Translations under genes and position numbers: made by a program
In this document: positions 53,596 through 61,926 of the stretch, in pieces
Layout: every line of letters begins with the position of its first letter
Position numbering within the stretch: position 1 is the stretch's first letter
NCBI RefSeq assembly: GCF_000423065.1
Contig: NZ_AUHG01000012.1
Location: 372,001-436,000 of the forward strand
Length of the DNA stretch: 64,000 nt
Direction of reading: 5' to 3'
Source: Christiangramia echinicola DSM 19838
Lineage (GTDB): Bacteria; Bacteroidota; Bacteroidia; Flavobacteriales; Flavobacteriaceae
Notes under the pieces: model-generated
What the model was told of the DNA's origin: nothing
The model's input: the letters and a program-made list of their open reading frames with translations, nothing else
The model's database searches: none

Positions 53596-55809
53596 ATGAG
53601 TAAAACAATCATTATTTCCAACCGGTTACCACTACAAATTTCAATAGAAGATGGTAAGCTAGAAGTCACTCCCAGTGTAGGTGGACTTGCAACAGGCTTA
53701 AAATCATTTCATAAGGATGGGGATAGCGTTTGGATAGGCTGGCCGGGACTTACAGAAGAAGAAATTCCGGAGAATTTAAAGGAAGATGTTCAGAAAAAAG
53801 CGCGCGAAGAAAATTGTGTAGCAGTCCATTTGACTTCAGACGAGATCGATGGATTTTATTATGGTTTCAGTAATCGTACTATCTGGCCTCTGTTTCATTA
53901 CTTTATGGAGTATACGGAATCTGATGATGAGTACTGGAAATCCTACCAACAGGTTAATCAAAAATATGCTGATGAAATTCTAAAACATTATGAAGAAGGG
54001 GATGTTATATGGGTTCACGATTATCAGCTTCTTCTGGTTCCAAACATGATTCGGGAACAAAGGCCTGAGGCTGTGATTGGATTTTTTAACCATATCCCAT
54101 TTCCTTCTTATGAGGTTTTCAGGACATTACCCTGGAGAGATGAAGTGTTAAAAGGTGTCCTTGGAGCAGATCTCATTGGTTTCCATACCTACGACTATGA
54201 GCGTCACTTCTTAAGTTCCGTAAGTCGTATTTTGAGACATCAGGTAGATTTTAATGAAATCACTCTCCCAGACAGGATCGTAAAGGTAGATTCTTTCCCG
54301 ATGGGTATAGACTATAAGAAATTTGAACAGGCCGCCTTAGATCATTTTGAGAGTACGGCTGCAGATCAGTCTGAATTACAAAAAAGACTGGATCACCACC
54401 TGGAGGCTACGCCCGATGCTAAAATGATTTTAAGTATAGACAGGTTGGATTATACAAAAGGTATAGCTCATCGTATTAGAGCCTACGAGTATTTCCTGGA
54501 TAAGAACCCTCAACATATAGAAAAGGTAAGGTTGGTTATGCTGGCTGTACCTTCCAGATCTAATGTTCCTCAATATAGACGACTTAAAAGAGAGATCGAT
54601 GAACTCGTGGGTAGAATAAACGGAAAATTCTCTACTGTTAGCTGGACTCCAATCTGGTATTTCTATCGCTCTATGCCATTTAATAACCTTATAGATCTAT
54701 ATACTACTTGTGATATCGCATTGCTTACTCCTATAAGAGACGGGATGAATCTGGTTGCAAAAGAATATATCGCTACCAGAACCAACCATACTGGAGTGCT
54801 TATTCTCAGCGAGATGGCTGGGGCTGCTCATGAAATGAATGAGGCATTGATCATAAACCCTAATAACTTTGAGCAGGTTTCAGAAGCATTAAAAACAGCT
54901 TTTGAAATGCCTAAAGAAGAACAGATCGAAAGGAATAAAATGCTACAGAAGAGATTAAGAAGATATAGCGTTGATAAATGGGCTAATGACTTTATGAAAT
55001 CGCTGCGAGCAACGAGAGAGAATAGAGATTCATTTAAATCTATAAGGATCACACCAGATATTTCTGAAGAGATCATGAATCAATTTAAAAAGGCTCAAAG
55101 GAGAATACTTTTTATAGATTATGATGGCACACTGGTGAATTTTGTTGATAAACCAGAAAATGCCCGCCCGGATGAGGAGCTAAAAGAACTAATAAGAGCA
55201 TTGAATGCGCAGGAAAATACCGATGTGATCTTAATTAGTGGAAGAGATAAAAATACACTAGGTAGCTGGTGGAAGGATGTCCCGGTAGAACTCATCTCTG
55301 AACATGGCGTATGGATGCGACAAATTGATGGAGAATGGGAACTTTCTGAAAATGTAAAAAGCGAATGGATGGATGCAGTAAGACCCGTTATAGAGAATTT
55401 TGTTGATAGAACTCCCGGTACTTTTATCGAAGAAAAAAATTACTCTCTTGCGTGGCACTATAGGAAGGCAGATCCAGAGTTAGGTGAGATTCGAGCTAAT
55501 GAGTTAAGCACGGTATTAAAAGAACTAATTTCTAATCGTGGACTAAGTGTGCTGGAGGGAAATAAGGTTCTTGAAATTAAAAGTAGTGATGTTAATAAAG
55601 GTAAAGCTTCCTCGAAAAAACTTATTGGGAAGAATTACGACTTCATATTTGCTATTGGTGATGACTGGACAGACGAATATATGTTCCAGGAGTTACCAGA
55701 AACATCTTATACTGTAAAAGTAGGAATCAAGAAAACGAGTGCCAGATACTATGTTGAAGGCACTCCAAAAGTTCGCAAATTACTTGAGGCATTCAAAGAA
55801 AATTTATAG
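53596..55809 (+). CDS. otsAB: trehalose-6-phosphate synthase/phosphatase fusion
   Basis: A 737-residue fusion. The N-terminal GT20 synthase (about residues 1-470) has SVGGLATGLKSF, VWVHDYQLLLVPNMIRE, FFNHIPFPSYEVFRTLPWR, IDRLDYTKGIAHRI and RDGMNLVAKEYIATR. The C-terminal HAD phosphatase (about 495-735) has the DxDGT motif FIDYDGTLVNF and AIGDDWTDEYMF. UDP-glucose and glucose 6-phosphate give trehalose 6-phosphate, which is then dephosphorylated. Both active sites look intact, so a single protein could make trehalose, an osmolyte. Confidence 0.94.
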   Translation: MSKTIIISNRLPLQISIEDGKLEVTPSVGGLATGLKSFHKDGDSVWIGWPGLTEEEIPENLKEDVQKKAREENCVAVHLTSDEIDGFYYGFSNRTIWPLFHYFMEYTESDDEYWKSYQQVNQKYADEILKHYEEGDVIWVHDYQLLLVPNMIREQRPEAVIGFFNHIPFPSYEVFRTLPWRDEVLKGVLGADLIGFHTYDYERHFLSSVSRILRHQVDFNEITLPDRIVKVDSFPMGIDYKKFEQAALDHFESTAADQSELQKRLDHHLEATPDAKMILSIDRLDYTKGIAHRIRAYEYFLDKNPQHIEKVRLVMLAVPSRSNVPQYRRLKREIDELVGRINGKFSTVSWTPIWYFYRSMPFNNLIDLYTTCDIALLTPIRDGMNLVAKEYIATRTNHTGVLILSEMAGAAHEMNEALIINPNNFEQVSEALKTAFEMPKEEQIERNKMLQKRLRRYSVDKWANDFMKSLRATRENRDSFKSIRITPDISEEIMNQFKKAQRRILFIDYDGTLVNFVDKPENARPDEELKELIRALNAQENTDVILISGRDKNTLGSWWKDVPVELISEHGVWMRQIDGEWELSENVKSEWMDAVRPVIENFVDRTPGTFIEEKNYSLAWHYRKADPELGEIRANELSTVLKELISNRGLSVLEGNKVLEIKSSDVNKGKASSKKLIGKNYDFIFAIGDDWTDEYMFQELPETSYTVKVGIKKTSARYYVEGTPKVRKLLEAFKENL

Positions 55810-55947
55810 CAAAAATTCCTTGTTAAATTATTTGGCAATTTTGATTAAAGTTTAAATATACATTAACTCATTGCCTATGGTGCGGGTCTGTTTTCTGCTT
55901 AATTTTACCCTATGAATTTAAATCAAACCAATTTAAAACCAAATTCT

Positions 55948-56232
55948 ATGAAATCAGGAAAATTGTTATTAGGACTAGTATCCGGAGCTGTGGCAGGAGC
56001 AGTAGTTGGACTTTTATATGCACCTAACAAAGGTAAAGATACCCGTAAGGCTATCACAGAAAAAGGAGATGATTATATCAAAGGAGCAAATAAAAGTATT
56101 AATGACTTTACAGATTCAGTAAATCATAAAGTTGAAGCTCTTAAAGCCAAGACCAAAGCTAATTTAGCAAACTCAAAATCAGAAGAAAAAATTAATAAAG
56201 CTAAAGCTGAAATGCATAATGTAGCTAGTTAA
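55948..56232 (+). CDS. YtxH domain protein
   Basis: A 94-residue protein. One glycine-rich membrane span, LLGLVSGAVAGAVVGLLYAP (about residues 6-25), leads into KGKDTRKAI, the YtxH signature, then a charged amphipathic helix. Relatives are general-stress proteins in Bacillus. ATG 55948 is preferred because a -7-like TAATTTTA at 55900-55907 places the start point just past the earlier ATG at 55912. The 46-bp extension would add 12 polar residues. Confidence 0.8.
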   Translation: MKSGKLLLGLVSGAVAGAVVGLLYAPNKGKDTRKAITEKGDDYIKGANKSINDFTDSVNHKVEALKAKTKANLANSKSEEKINKAKAEMHNVAS

Positions 56233-56253
56233 TTTATAGAAAGATTGATTATC

Positions 56254-56295
56254 AACAAAGCCTCGGGGATATCCTCGGGGCTTTGTTATTTTTAT
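56254..56295 (+). terminator. YtxH gene terminator
   Basis: A 15-bp stem (56254-56268 with 56273-56287, two G-U pairs) built on AACAAAGCC/GGCTTTGTT, with a 4-nt loop, is followed by a T-rich run. It lies 21 bp past the stop. Confidence 0.88.
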
Positions 56296-56338
56296 ATTCT
56301 TGAAACTTCTGTATTTTAGAGAGCTAAAAAAAGAAACT

Positions 56339-57691
56339 ATGAAAATCAGCCCCATTAAAATTCTAACCTTTATTTCTATTTTAGGGTCAGGCATTATTGC
56401 ATATGCCCAGAATACGGATAAAAAAATTTATGACATAATAGACGAAGTTTCTGCAGATAGCATCGAGCATGATATAAAGAAACTAGCCGGTTTTGGAACC
56501 CGGAATACTTTTAGTGATACCATTTCTGACACCCGCGGGATAGGTGCTGCAAGGAGATGGATAAAATCTGAATTTGATAAAATCTCTTCTAATTGCAATA
56601 ATTGCCTTGATGTCTTTTATCAAAAGGATTTTGTAACTCCTGAAGACGGAGAAAGAATACCGAAGGAAGCGTGGGTGGTAAACGTGGTTGCAATTCAAAA
56701 AGGAACCAAATACCCTAACCGCTATGTGATCATGAGCGGAGACATAGATTCCCGAGCCAGCAATACGATGGATTTCACTACAGATGCTCCTGGAGCTAAT
56801 GACAATGCCAGCGGAATGGCAGGAACCATGGAAGCAGCCCGGGTACTTTCTAAATACCAATTTGAAAGCAGTATAATTTATGTAGGATTGTCTGGTGAGG
56901 AACAGGGACTTTTTGGTGGTAAAGGCCTTGCCGAATATGCCAAAAAGAATAACTGGGATATCACTGGAATTCTTAATAATGACATGATAGGAAACATTGA
57001 AGGTGTAGATGGAGTGATTGATAATAGAAGTTTCAGGATCTTTTCTGAACCAGTACCTCCTACCGAAACTGAACAGGAAAGAAGAATGAGAAGGTTTTAT
57101 GGTGGTGAAGTAGATGGCATCTCGAGACAGCTTGCAAGATATATTCATAAAAATGTAGAAACCTATATGCCCGAGATGAACCCAATGATGATCTACCGCC
57201 TGGATAGATTTGGTCGTGGTGGCCATCACCGCCCCTTTAATGACTTTGGGTTTGCCGGAGTAAGAATTATGGAAGCTCATGAAAATTACAATCGCCAGCA
57301 TCAGGACATTCGTACAGAAAATGGTATTGAATATGGTGATGTAGTTGAGGGAGTAAATTTTAATTATGCAAAAAAGCTAACCGCTGTAAATGCTATTAAT
57401 CTGGCGAGCCTTGCGTGGGCTCCACCTGCTCCATCTAAAGTTGAAATAGGAGGAATTGTTGAACCTAGTACGAAATTAAAATGGGAGCCTGTTAAAGGCG
57501 AAATTGCTGGTTATAAAATATACTGGAGAGATACCACTGCTCCACAATGGCAATATTCAAGGTTTGTGGGCGATGTAACCGAATTTACTTTAGAAGGAAT
57601 TGTAATAGACAACTATTTATTCGGGGTAACTGCAGTTGGAAAGAACGGCCATGAGAGCCTGGTTGTTTTTCCTACAGGTACGTTTAGATAA
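56339..57691 (+). CDS. M28 family metallopeptidase with C-terminal FnIII-like domain
   Basis: A 450-residue secreted protein with signal peptide about residues 1-23 (ending AYAQ). The M28 domain (about 35-355) has GDIDSRAS (D135/D137), APGANDNASGMAGTMEAARVL with the bridging Asp155, GLSGEEQGLFGG with the catalytic Glu, and a late HENYNRQHQD. A fibronectin-III-like module follows (about 360-450, PSKVEIGG to VGKNGHESLVVF). M28 enzymes are aminopeptidases. The first zinc ligand, usually His in a GHxDS motif, appears as Asp here. Confidence 0.87.
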   Translation: MKISPIKILTFISILGSGIIAYAQNTDKKIYDIIDEVSADSIEHDIKKLAGFGTRNTFSDTISDTRGIGAARRWIKSEFDKISSNCNNCLDVFYQKDFVTPEDGERIPKEAWVVNVVAIQKGTKYPNRYVIMSGDIDSRASNTMDFTTDAPGANDNASGMAGTMEAARVLSKYQFESSIIYVGLSGEEQGLFGGKGLAEYAKKNNWDITGILNNDMIGNIEGVDGVIDNRSFRIFSEPVPPTETEQERRMRRFYGGEVDGISRQLARYIHKNVETYMPEMNPMMIYRLDRFGRGGHHRPFNDFGFAGVRIMEAHENYNRQHQDIRTENGIEYGDVVEGVNFNYAKKLTAVNAINLASLAWAPPAPSKVEIGGIVEPSTKLKWEPVKGEIAGYKIYWRDTTAPQWQYSRFVGDVTEFTLEGIVIDNYLFGVTAVGKNGHESLVVFPTGTFR

Positions 57692-58002
57692 CCTATACTG
57701 GATAATAGAAAATATCTGATAATGCCGGGCACGCCAAGATAACCTGTCATGAAAATGATGCTCAGAAAGAAAATAAAAATGTACATAAGAAAGCCTGAAA
57801 GCGATTACTAAAATTAATGGAGTAATCTCTTATTTACCAAATCTAAGAAAGCCGGTTAAACGATATCCGGCTTTTTTTATTGAAGAAAGAAGCCCATTCT
57901 AAACAAAAGACTAATTAACAATACTTTACACTAAGATTAGATAAAATTAGGAGCACTGCTATGTAATTTAGACTTAGATCTAACCAAAAAAAATACACGA
58001 TC
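57692..58002. other. 311-bp intergenic region
   Basis: It holds a terminator (57848-57878) for the M28 gene, a -7-like TACTTTAC near 57921 and a perfect 10-bp palindrome TTAGATCTAA (57974-57983) shortly before the next start. A 20-codon frame at 57749-57811 was not accepted. Confidence 0.55.
57848..57878 (+). terminator. M28 gene terminator
   Basis: The arms AAAGCCGG/CCGGCTTT with an 11-nt loop are followed by a T-run, about 155 bp past the M28 stop. Confidence 0.78.
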
Positions 58003-58206
58003 ATGGCAGATATAAGAATCGAAAAGAAAAAACCAGTTTGGCCCTGGTTAATTCTTATAATAATTTTAGCAGTGGTGGCTTTTTTATATTTCTACGGTAG
58101 TATGGAAACAGACGAAACTGACGATATGGAGAACTCTGAGATTGAAGAGGTAACTTATAAAGGTTCAGCAACAAACCTTTATAAAAATGAAGTTGAATTT
58201 ATATAA
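58003..58206 (+). CDS. small single-span membrane protein
   Basis: A 67-residue protein with a basic N-terminus (IRIEKKKPVWPW), one membrane span (about residues 14-30) and an acidic outer tail (METDETDDMENSEIEEV). It lies 12 bp before the PRC-barrel gene and is probably co-transcribed with it. No known family is recognised, though similar small proteins accompany stress-related PRC-barrel genes in Bacteroidetes (inference). Confidence 0.65.
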   Translation: MADIRIEKKKPVWPWLILIIILAVVAFLYFYGSMETDETDDMENSEIEEVTYKGSATNLYKNEVEFI

Positions 58207-58218
58207 AAAATCAAAATT

Positions 58219-59007
58219 ATGAGTACTAGAGAAAAGCATTTATATTATCTGTCTGAGTTGAAAGATTATAAGGTAAATAGTAAAGATTCAGATATAAGAG
58301 GATGGGAAGTAAAAGATTTAGATAATAATATCTTAGGAAAGGTTGATAATTTACTGGTTAACAAAGAGCTTGGCAAGGTGGTCTACGTTGATGTAGAAGT
58401 TGAACAAAGTATTATTAATGTGAATCATGATCCTTATTCCAATACTAGCAAGGCAGAATATAGTGAGTTCATTAATAAGGAAGGGGAAAATCATATTATT
58501 ATCCCAATTGGATTAATTGATCTAAACCGGGATAAAAAAAATGTGATCACACATAATATCAATTATGAAACCTTTGCAGAAACAAAACGCTACAGGTCTG
58601 GTTCTAGAATTACCAGGGATTATGAACATCATGTTCTAGATTCCTATGATCGTAGACGAGAGCGTAATGAAGATCCTGAAAGAGAGAATATTAAAAAAAC
58701 AGGTTCTGCATACGACCATGAAGAAACCAATGAAAGAATAAGAGATGAAAGTATAAGAAGAGAGAAAGAGCAATTAAAATACACTTCAGAGGACAGGAAA
58801 AGAAATGTTGATAATGAAACCTCTACGAAATATAAGGATGAATCTGGTAATCTTAAACCTGAAAGAACATTAGATGAAGATCTTGATTGGAAAAAAGAAG
58901 AGAGAGGGATGGAAAGTGAAGAGCATTATGACAATAGGCGTAGACGAGAACTTTCAGATGAAGAATTTTATAGAAGACAGGAATTTAATCGAAGGGATTT
59001 AGATTAG
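58219..59007 (+). CDS. PRC-barrel domain protein with charged C-terminal region
   Basis: A 262-residue protein. A PRC-barrel-like beta domain (about residues 12-105) includes DIRGWEVKDLDNNILGKVDNLLVNKELGKVVYVDVEV and IIIPIGLIDLN. The remainder (about 120-262) is extremely rich in Arg, Glu, Asp and Tyr and is probably disordered. PRC-barrels bind proteins or RNA in several pathways. There is no signal peptide. It is the last gene of a two-gene unit ending at a strong terminator. Confidence 0.82.
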   Translation: MSTREKHLYYLSELKDYKVNSKDSDIRGWEVKDLDNNILGKVDNLLVNKELGKVVYVDVEVEQSIINVNHDPYSNTSKAEYSEFINKEGENHIIIPIGLIDLNRDKKNVITHNINYETFAETKRYRSGSRITRDYEHHVLDSYDRRRERNEDPERENIKKTGSAYDHEETNERIRDESIRREKEQLKYTSEDRKRNVDNETSTKYKDESGNLKPERTLDEDLDWKKEERGMESEEHYDNRRRRELSDEEFYRRQEFNRRDLD

Positions 59008-59021
59008 CCCCCCGACATATT

Positions 59022-59057
59022 AAAAGTGGAGATAATAAATATCTCCACTTTTTTTTT
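59022..59057. terminator. PRC-barrel gene terminator
   Basis: The arms AAAAGTGGAGATA/TATCTCCACTTTT (13 bp) are followed by a T-run on the plus strand. It lies 32 bp before the convergent App1-like stop and could serve both. Confidence 0.85.
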
Positions 59058-59088
59058 ATTGAAGTTTTCATGCTGCGTTATTTAAGAA

Positions 59089-60054
59089 TCATATGATCTT
59101 CTCTCTTTCAGAATGATGAATCGCTTTCTCGCTATCTCTAAAATAACAGGTGCTTACATTCATCGTCTCAATATTTGCCAGAACCCGCTGAACCTTCTTA
59201 TTCTGTTTACTGGTTGTTTGCCTTATATATACCGCTTTAATATTCATAGGAAATACTTTACAGATCCTTTCATACAAGTAAGGATCATGTTGCGAATCGT
59301 CTCCCATTAGAACATACTTAAGGTGAGGATAAAAAGAAATTATATCCTTGATCTTAATAAATTTATGGTCATGATTTCCTCTACCCGAACTTACAAAATC
59401 ACGAAGACCTGTCTTTATCTTTTTTAATTTGATCACAGCCTTGGGTAGACCATGAAGGTTAGCAAATTCATCTATAAAATCATAGAGATTCCATTCACTA
59501 CTCGATACAAAGAAAAATGAATTGGTAGCTTCTTTACTATCCTGCCCGGCCTGACTAAGCCTGCTATAATGCTTTACCACATCATCATAAACTTTTCGTT
59601 TATTAATGTTTTTAGAAAGCATAACATATAGTTTCTTAAAAAAAGTGTTACTATGAGAGATCAAAAAAGTATCATCAATATCTGAAATGATCCCTAACTT
59701 ACCAGGGTAAGGCTTCAATAACTCCCCTTTCTCAATCATCCCCACCTCATACATTTTACAGCTAATCTCATAATCGTGCCACCCAGGTTCCAGAGCGGCA
59801 TTATAAGGGATGGTAAATCTAAAATAACCATCTTCCTGGGTTTTTGTGGTAACGTCCAGATCATTGAACTTTAAGCGTACTTTGAAGTTTTTCAGGGGTT
59901 TTATCCTGAACTTATGGAGAATCGCATGTGCATGTTTAATACCCCTTTTTTCGATACTGAATTTATCAGGAGCCCAGGATTCAAATAGATGCCCAAAAAC
60001 CACGAGTTCACCATCATTCACATATCCGCGGTATAACTTAAGATCTAGTTTCAA
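59089..60054 (-). CDS. App1-type phosphatase (DUF2183)
   Basis: A 321-residue protein with a beta-rich N-terminal part (about residues 1-120). The App1 catalytic HAD-like domain follows, with GKLGIISDIDDTFLIS (DxDxT, about residues 122-137) and later YVLMGDDSQHDPYLY. Yeast App1 is a phosphatidate phosphatase making diacylglycerol. Next to it, divergent, is a diacylglycerol-kinase-like gene for the reverse reaction. There is no signal peptide. Whether the bacterial enzyme acts on phosphatidate is inferred. Confidence 0.85.
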   Translation of the reverse strand: MKLDLKLYRGYVNDGELVVFGHLFESWAPDKFSIEKRGIKHAHAILHKFRIKPLKNFKVRLKFNDLDVTTKTQEDGYFRFTIPYNAALEPGWHDYEISCKMYEVGMIEKGELLKPYPGKLGIISDIDDTFLISHSNTFFKKLYVMLSKNINKRKVYDDVVKHYSRLSQAGQDSKEATNSFFFVSSSEWNLYDFIDEFANLHGLPKAVIKLKKIKTGLRDFVSSGRGNHDHKFIKIKDIISFYPHLKYVLMGDDSQHDPYLYERICKVFPMNIKAVYIRQTTSKQNKKVQRVLANIETMNVSTCYFRDSEKAIHHSEREKII

Positions 60055-60125
60055 AATATTGGCCTTTTTTTAAAATTCCTTCATTCCAAAATACTTAATT
60101 TTAAGCTTATCATAAAGGTTAAGGA

Positions 60126-61007
60126 ATGAATTTTAAGGAAGTTTTATTGGTTGTAAATCCTATTGCTGGCCACACAGACAAGAAAAAGATCATTTCTGGA
60201 ATTCAAGAATATCTGGAAAAAAGCAAGATAAATTTTCACTTATATTCCACAACCGGTGAAAATGACAGGGAAAATATCAAAGCTCGAATCCAGGATCATG
60301 ACATAGATCGTGTTCTGGTAGCTGGTGGAGATGGGACTATAAATCTTGTCGCAGATGCAATTAAAGATTTAAACCTAACCTTAGGCATTCTACCGGCAGG
60401 TTCTGCGAACGGTCTGGCAAAGAACTTCAATATTCCAGAGGAACTGGATATGCAGATAAACGCTGCCCTGGGATCTAATTTTATAGACCTGGACTTGCTT
60501 TGCTTAAATAATATAATCTGCCTTCATTTAAGCGATTTGGGTATAAATGCAGAGTTAATTAAGAATTACGATAGTTCGGCTATTCGGGGAAAGTTCGGAT
60601 ATTTGATTCAGTCTATTCCCACGCTTATGCAAAGTGAATATCCTTTTGATTTTACAATAGAAACTGAAAAAGGAAAAACAAATGCTCAGGCCGTTCTATT
60701 AGGAATTGCAAATGCAAAAAAATATGGAACCGGTGCAAATGTAAATCCTCAGGGAATCCCTAATGATGGGGTATTTGAAATATTGATCTTCAAAAAATTG
60801 AGTTTAGGTGAAATTTTAAAAACTTTAAGAAATGAAACCGATCTGGATCCCGATTTTGTGGAAACTATTCCTGCTAAACAGGCTAAGGTTTTCAGTAAAA
60901 AACCTGTTGCTTTTCAAATTGATGGAGAGTATATAGGGAAAGTAACCGAAATTGACATCAAAATTCTTCCAGAAAAACTAAGGATTGCAATTCCTGAAAG
61001 CAGTTAG
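60126..61007 (+). CDS. diacylglycerol/lipid kinase, YegS-like
   Basis: A 293-residue DAGK-catalytic-domain protein. The nucleotide-binding motif VAGGDGTINLVADAI (about residues 65-79), GILPAGSANGLAKNF (about 92-106) and the second-domain signature NDGVFEILIF are present. It phosphorylates a lipid such as diacylglycerol. Its partner across the 71-bp divergent region is the App1-like phosphatase. The stop overlaps the convergent gene at 61004 by 4 bp. Confidence 0.86.
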   Translation: MNFKEVLLVVNPIAGHTDKKKIISGIQEYLEKSKINFHLYSTTGENDRENIKARIQDHDIDRVLVAGGDGTINLVADAIKDLNLTLGILPAGSANGLAKNFNIPEELDMQINAALGSNFIDLDLLCLNNIICLHLSDLGINAELIKNYDSSAIRGKFGYLIQSIPTLMQSEYPFDFTIETEKGKTNAQAVLLGIANAKKYGTGANVNPQGIPNDGVFEILIFKKLSLGEILKTLRNETDLDPDFVETIPAKQAKVFSKKPVAFQIDGEYIGKVTEIDIKILPEKLRIAIPESS

Positions 61008-61924
61008 TTTAGAATTGGTAAATAAATTTCTGCTTTCCAGTTTAATTCGTTCATGTCTATCTTCGGGTTATCATGATAGACTTCCATTGGCCAGCCATAC
61101 CGTTTATGTCCTCGCTCTCCTGCCAAATAAATAAGATCGAACCAGCTAACATGGGATAATCTGTAATTGCCGTTAAAAATTAATTTTAAAGCTTTCTTAG
61201 AAGGATATTTTTTTATCCGAATGGTGTTTGTTCCAGTGAGTTTGCTAATATCGCTAACAGGAAAACAGAAATCAAAATCTATTAGATCTTTTTCTCTATC
61301 CCAATCGGTTACTTTTAAAAATGGATAACCACTAATCCCGATCTTATTATTAAGGACAAAATTCTCTAAAGAAGAAATCGTTCGCATCATCTCCTTGGCT
61401 TTGCCCGTAAGGGGAATGTTTCTGGAGGCACTACAAATACAATCCATTGCGGGAGTTTCAACAATATTATTCGAAGGTGTAATTTTATATTGATTTTGAT
61501 TGTCTCTTAGCTGTTTACTAAAATTAAGGACCTGTTTTTTAAGACTATCTATATAATTACTTTTCTGAAAAGGATTTACTATAGCAATACGATTGGTTAA
61601 TTTATTCTTGGGTGATAAAACATTTAGAGTAACTGAAGTGGAACTATCATTGAGCCTTTCCAGCTCCCATTTAAATTCAAGCGATTTAGAACTATCTATT
61701 TTAATTTTCTGGGTAAGAGAATTAAAATCTTTCCTTTCTACAACTTCAATATCACCAGAATTTTCAAGACCGTTTAGTCGTTTCCATTCAGATAACTCAT
61801 AAGATACAGCTCCAGGTCCATATCTGGCCGTAGTTTCGAACTGATAATCGTACTTTTTAATGAATAGATACCAACCTAAACCGGCAATTATAAGTACCAG
61901 GATCACAATTATAATTTTCTTCAT
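61004..61924 (-). CDS. SRPBCC plus GyrI-like effector-binding protein
   Basis: A 306-residue protein with an N-terminal membrane anchor (about residues 3-20). An SRPBCC/polyketide-cyclase-like domain (about 25-145) and a GyrI-like/AraC effector-binding domain (about 155-306) follow. The second domain contains FCFPVSDISKLTGTNTIRIKKYPSKKALKLIFNG and AERGHKRYGWPMEVYHDNP. These domains bind small hydrophobic molecules. ATG 61924 is used; it follows the stop of the haloperoxidase gene by 2 bp. It is the last gene of the operon. Confidence 0.75.
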   Translation of the reverse strand: MKKIIIVILVLIIAGLGWYLFIKKYDYQFETTARYGPGAVSYELSEWKRLNGLENSGDIEVVERKDFNSLTQKIKIDSSKSLEFKWELERLNDSSTSVTLNVLSPKNKLTNRIAIVNPFQKSNYIDSLKKQVLNFSKQLRDNQNQYKITPSNNIVETPAMDCICSASRNIPLTGKAKEMMRTISSLENFVLNNKIGISGYPFLKVTDWDREKDLIDFDFCFPVSDISKLTGTNTIRIKKYPSKKALKLIFNGNYRLSHVSWFDLIYLAGERGHKRYGWPMEVYHDNPKIDMNELNWKAEIYLPILN

Positions 61925-61926
61925 GA

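Noticed and set aside
56483-57301. A 272-codon open frame on the minus strand inside the M28 peptidase gene
   Set aside because: It is fully antisense to a clearly conserved metallopeptidase, has no recognisable domain, and its composition is that of a shadow frame.
57749-57811. A 20-codon basic open frame between the M28 and 67-residue membrane protein genes
   Set aside because: Too short, no promoter or conserved feature; the following terminator fits the M28 gene equally well.
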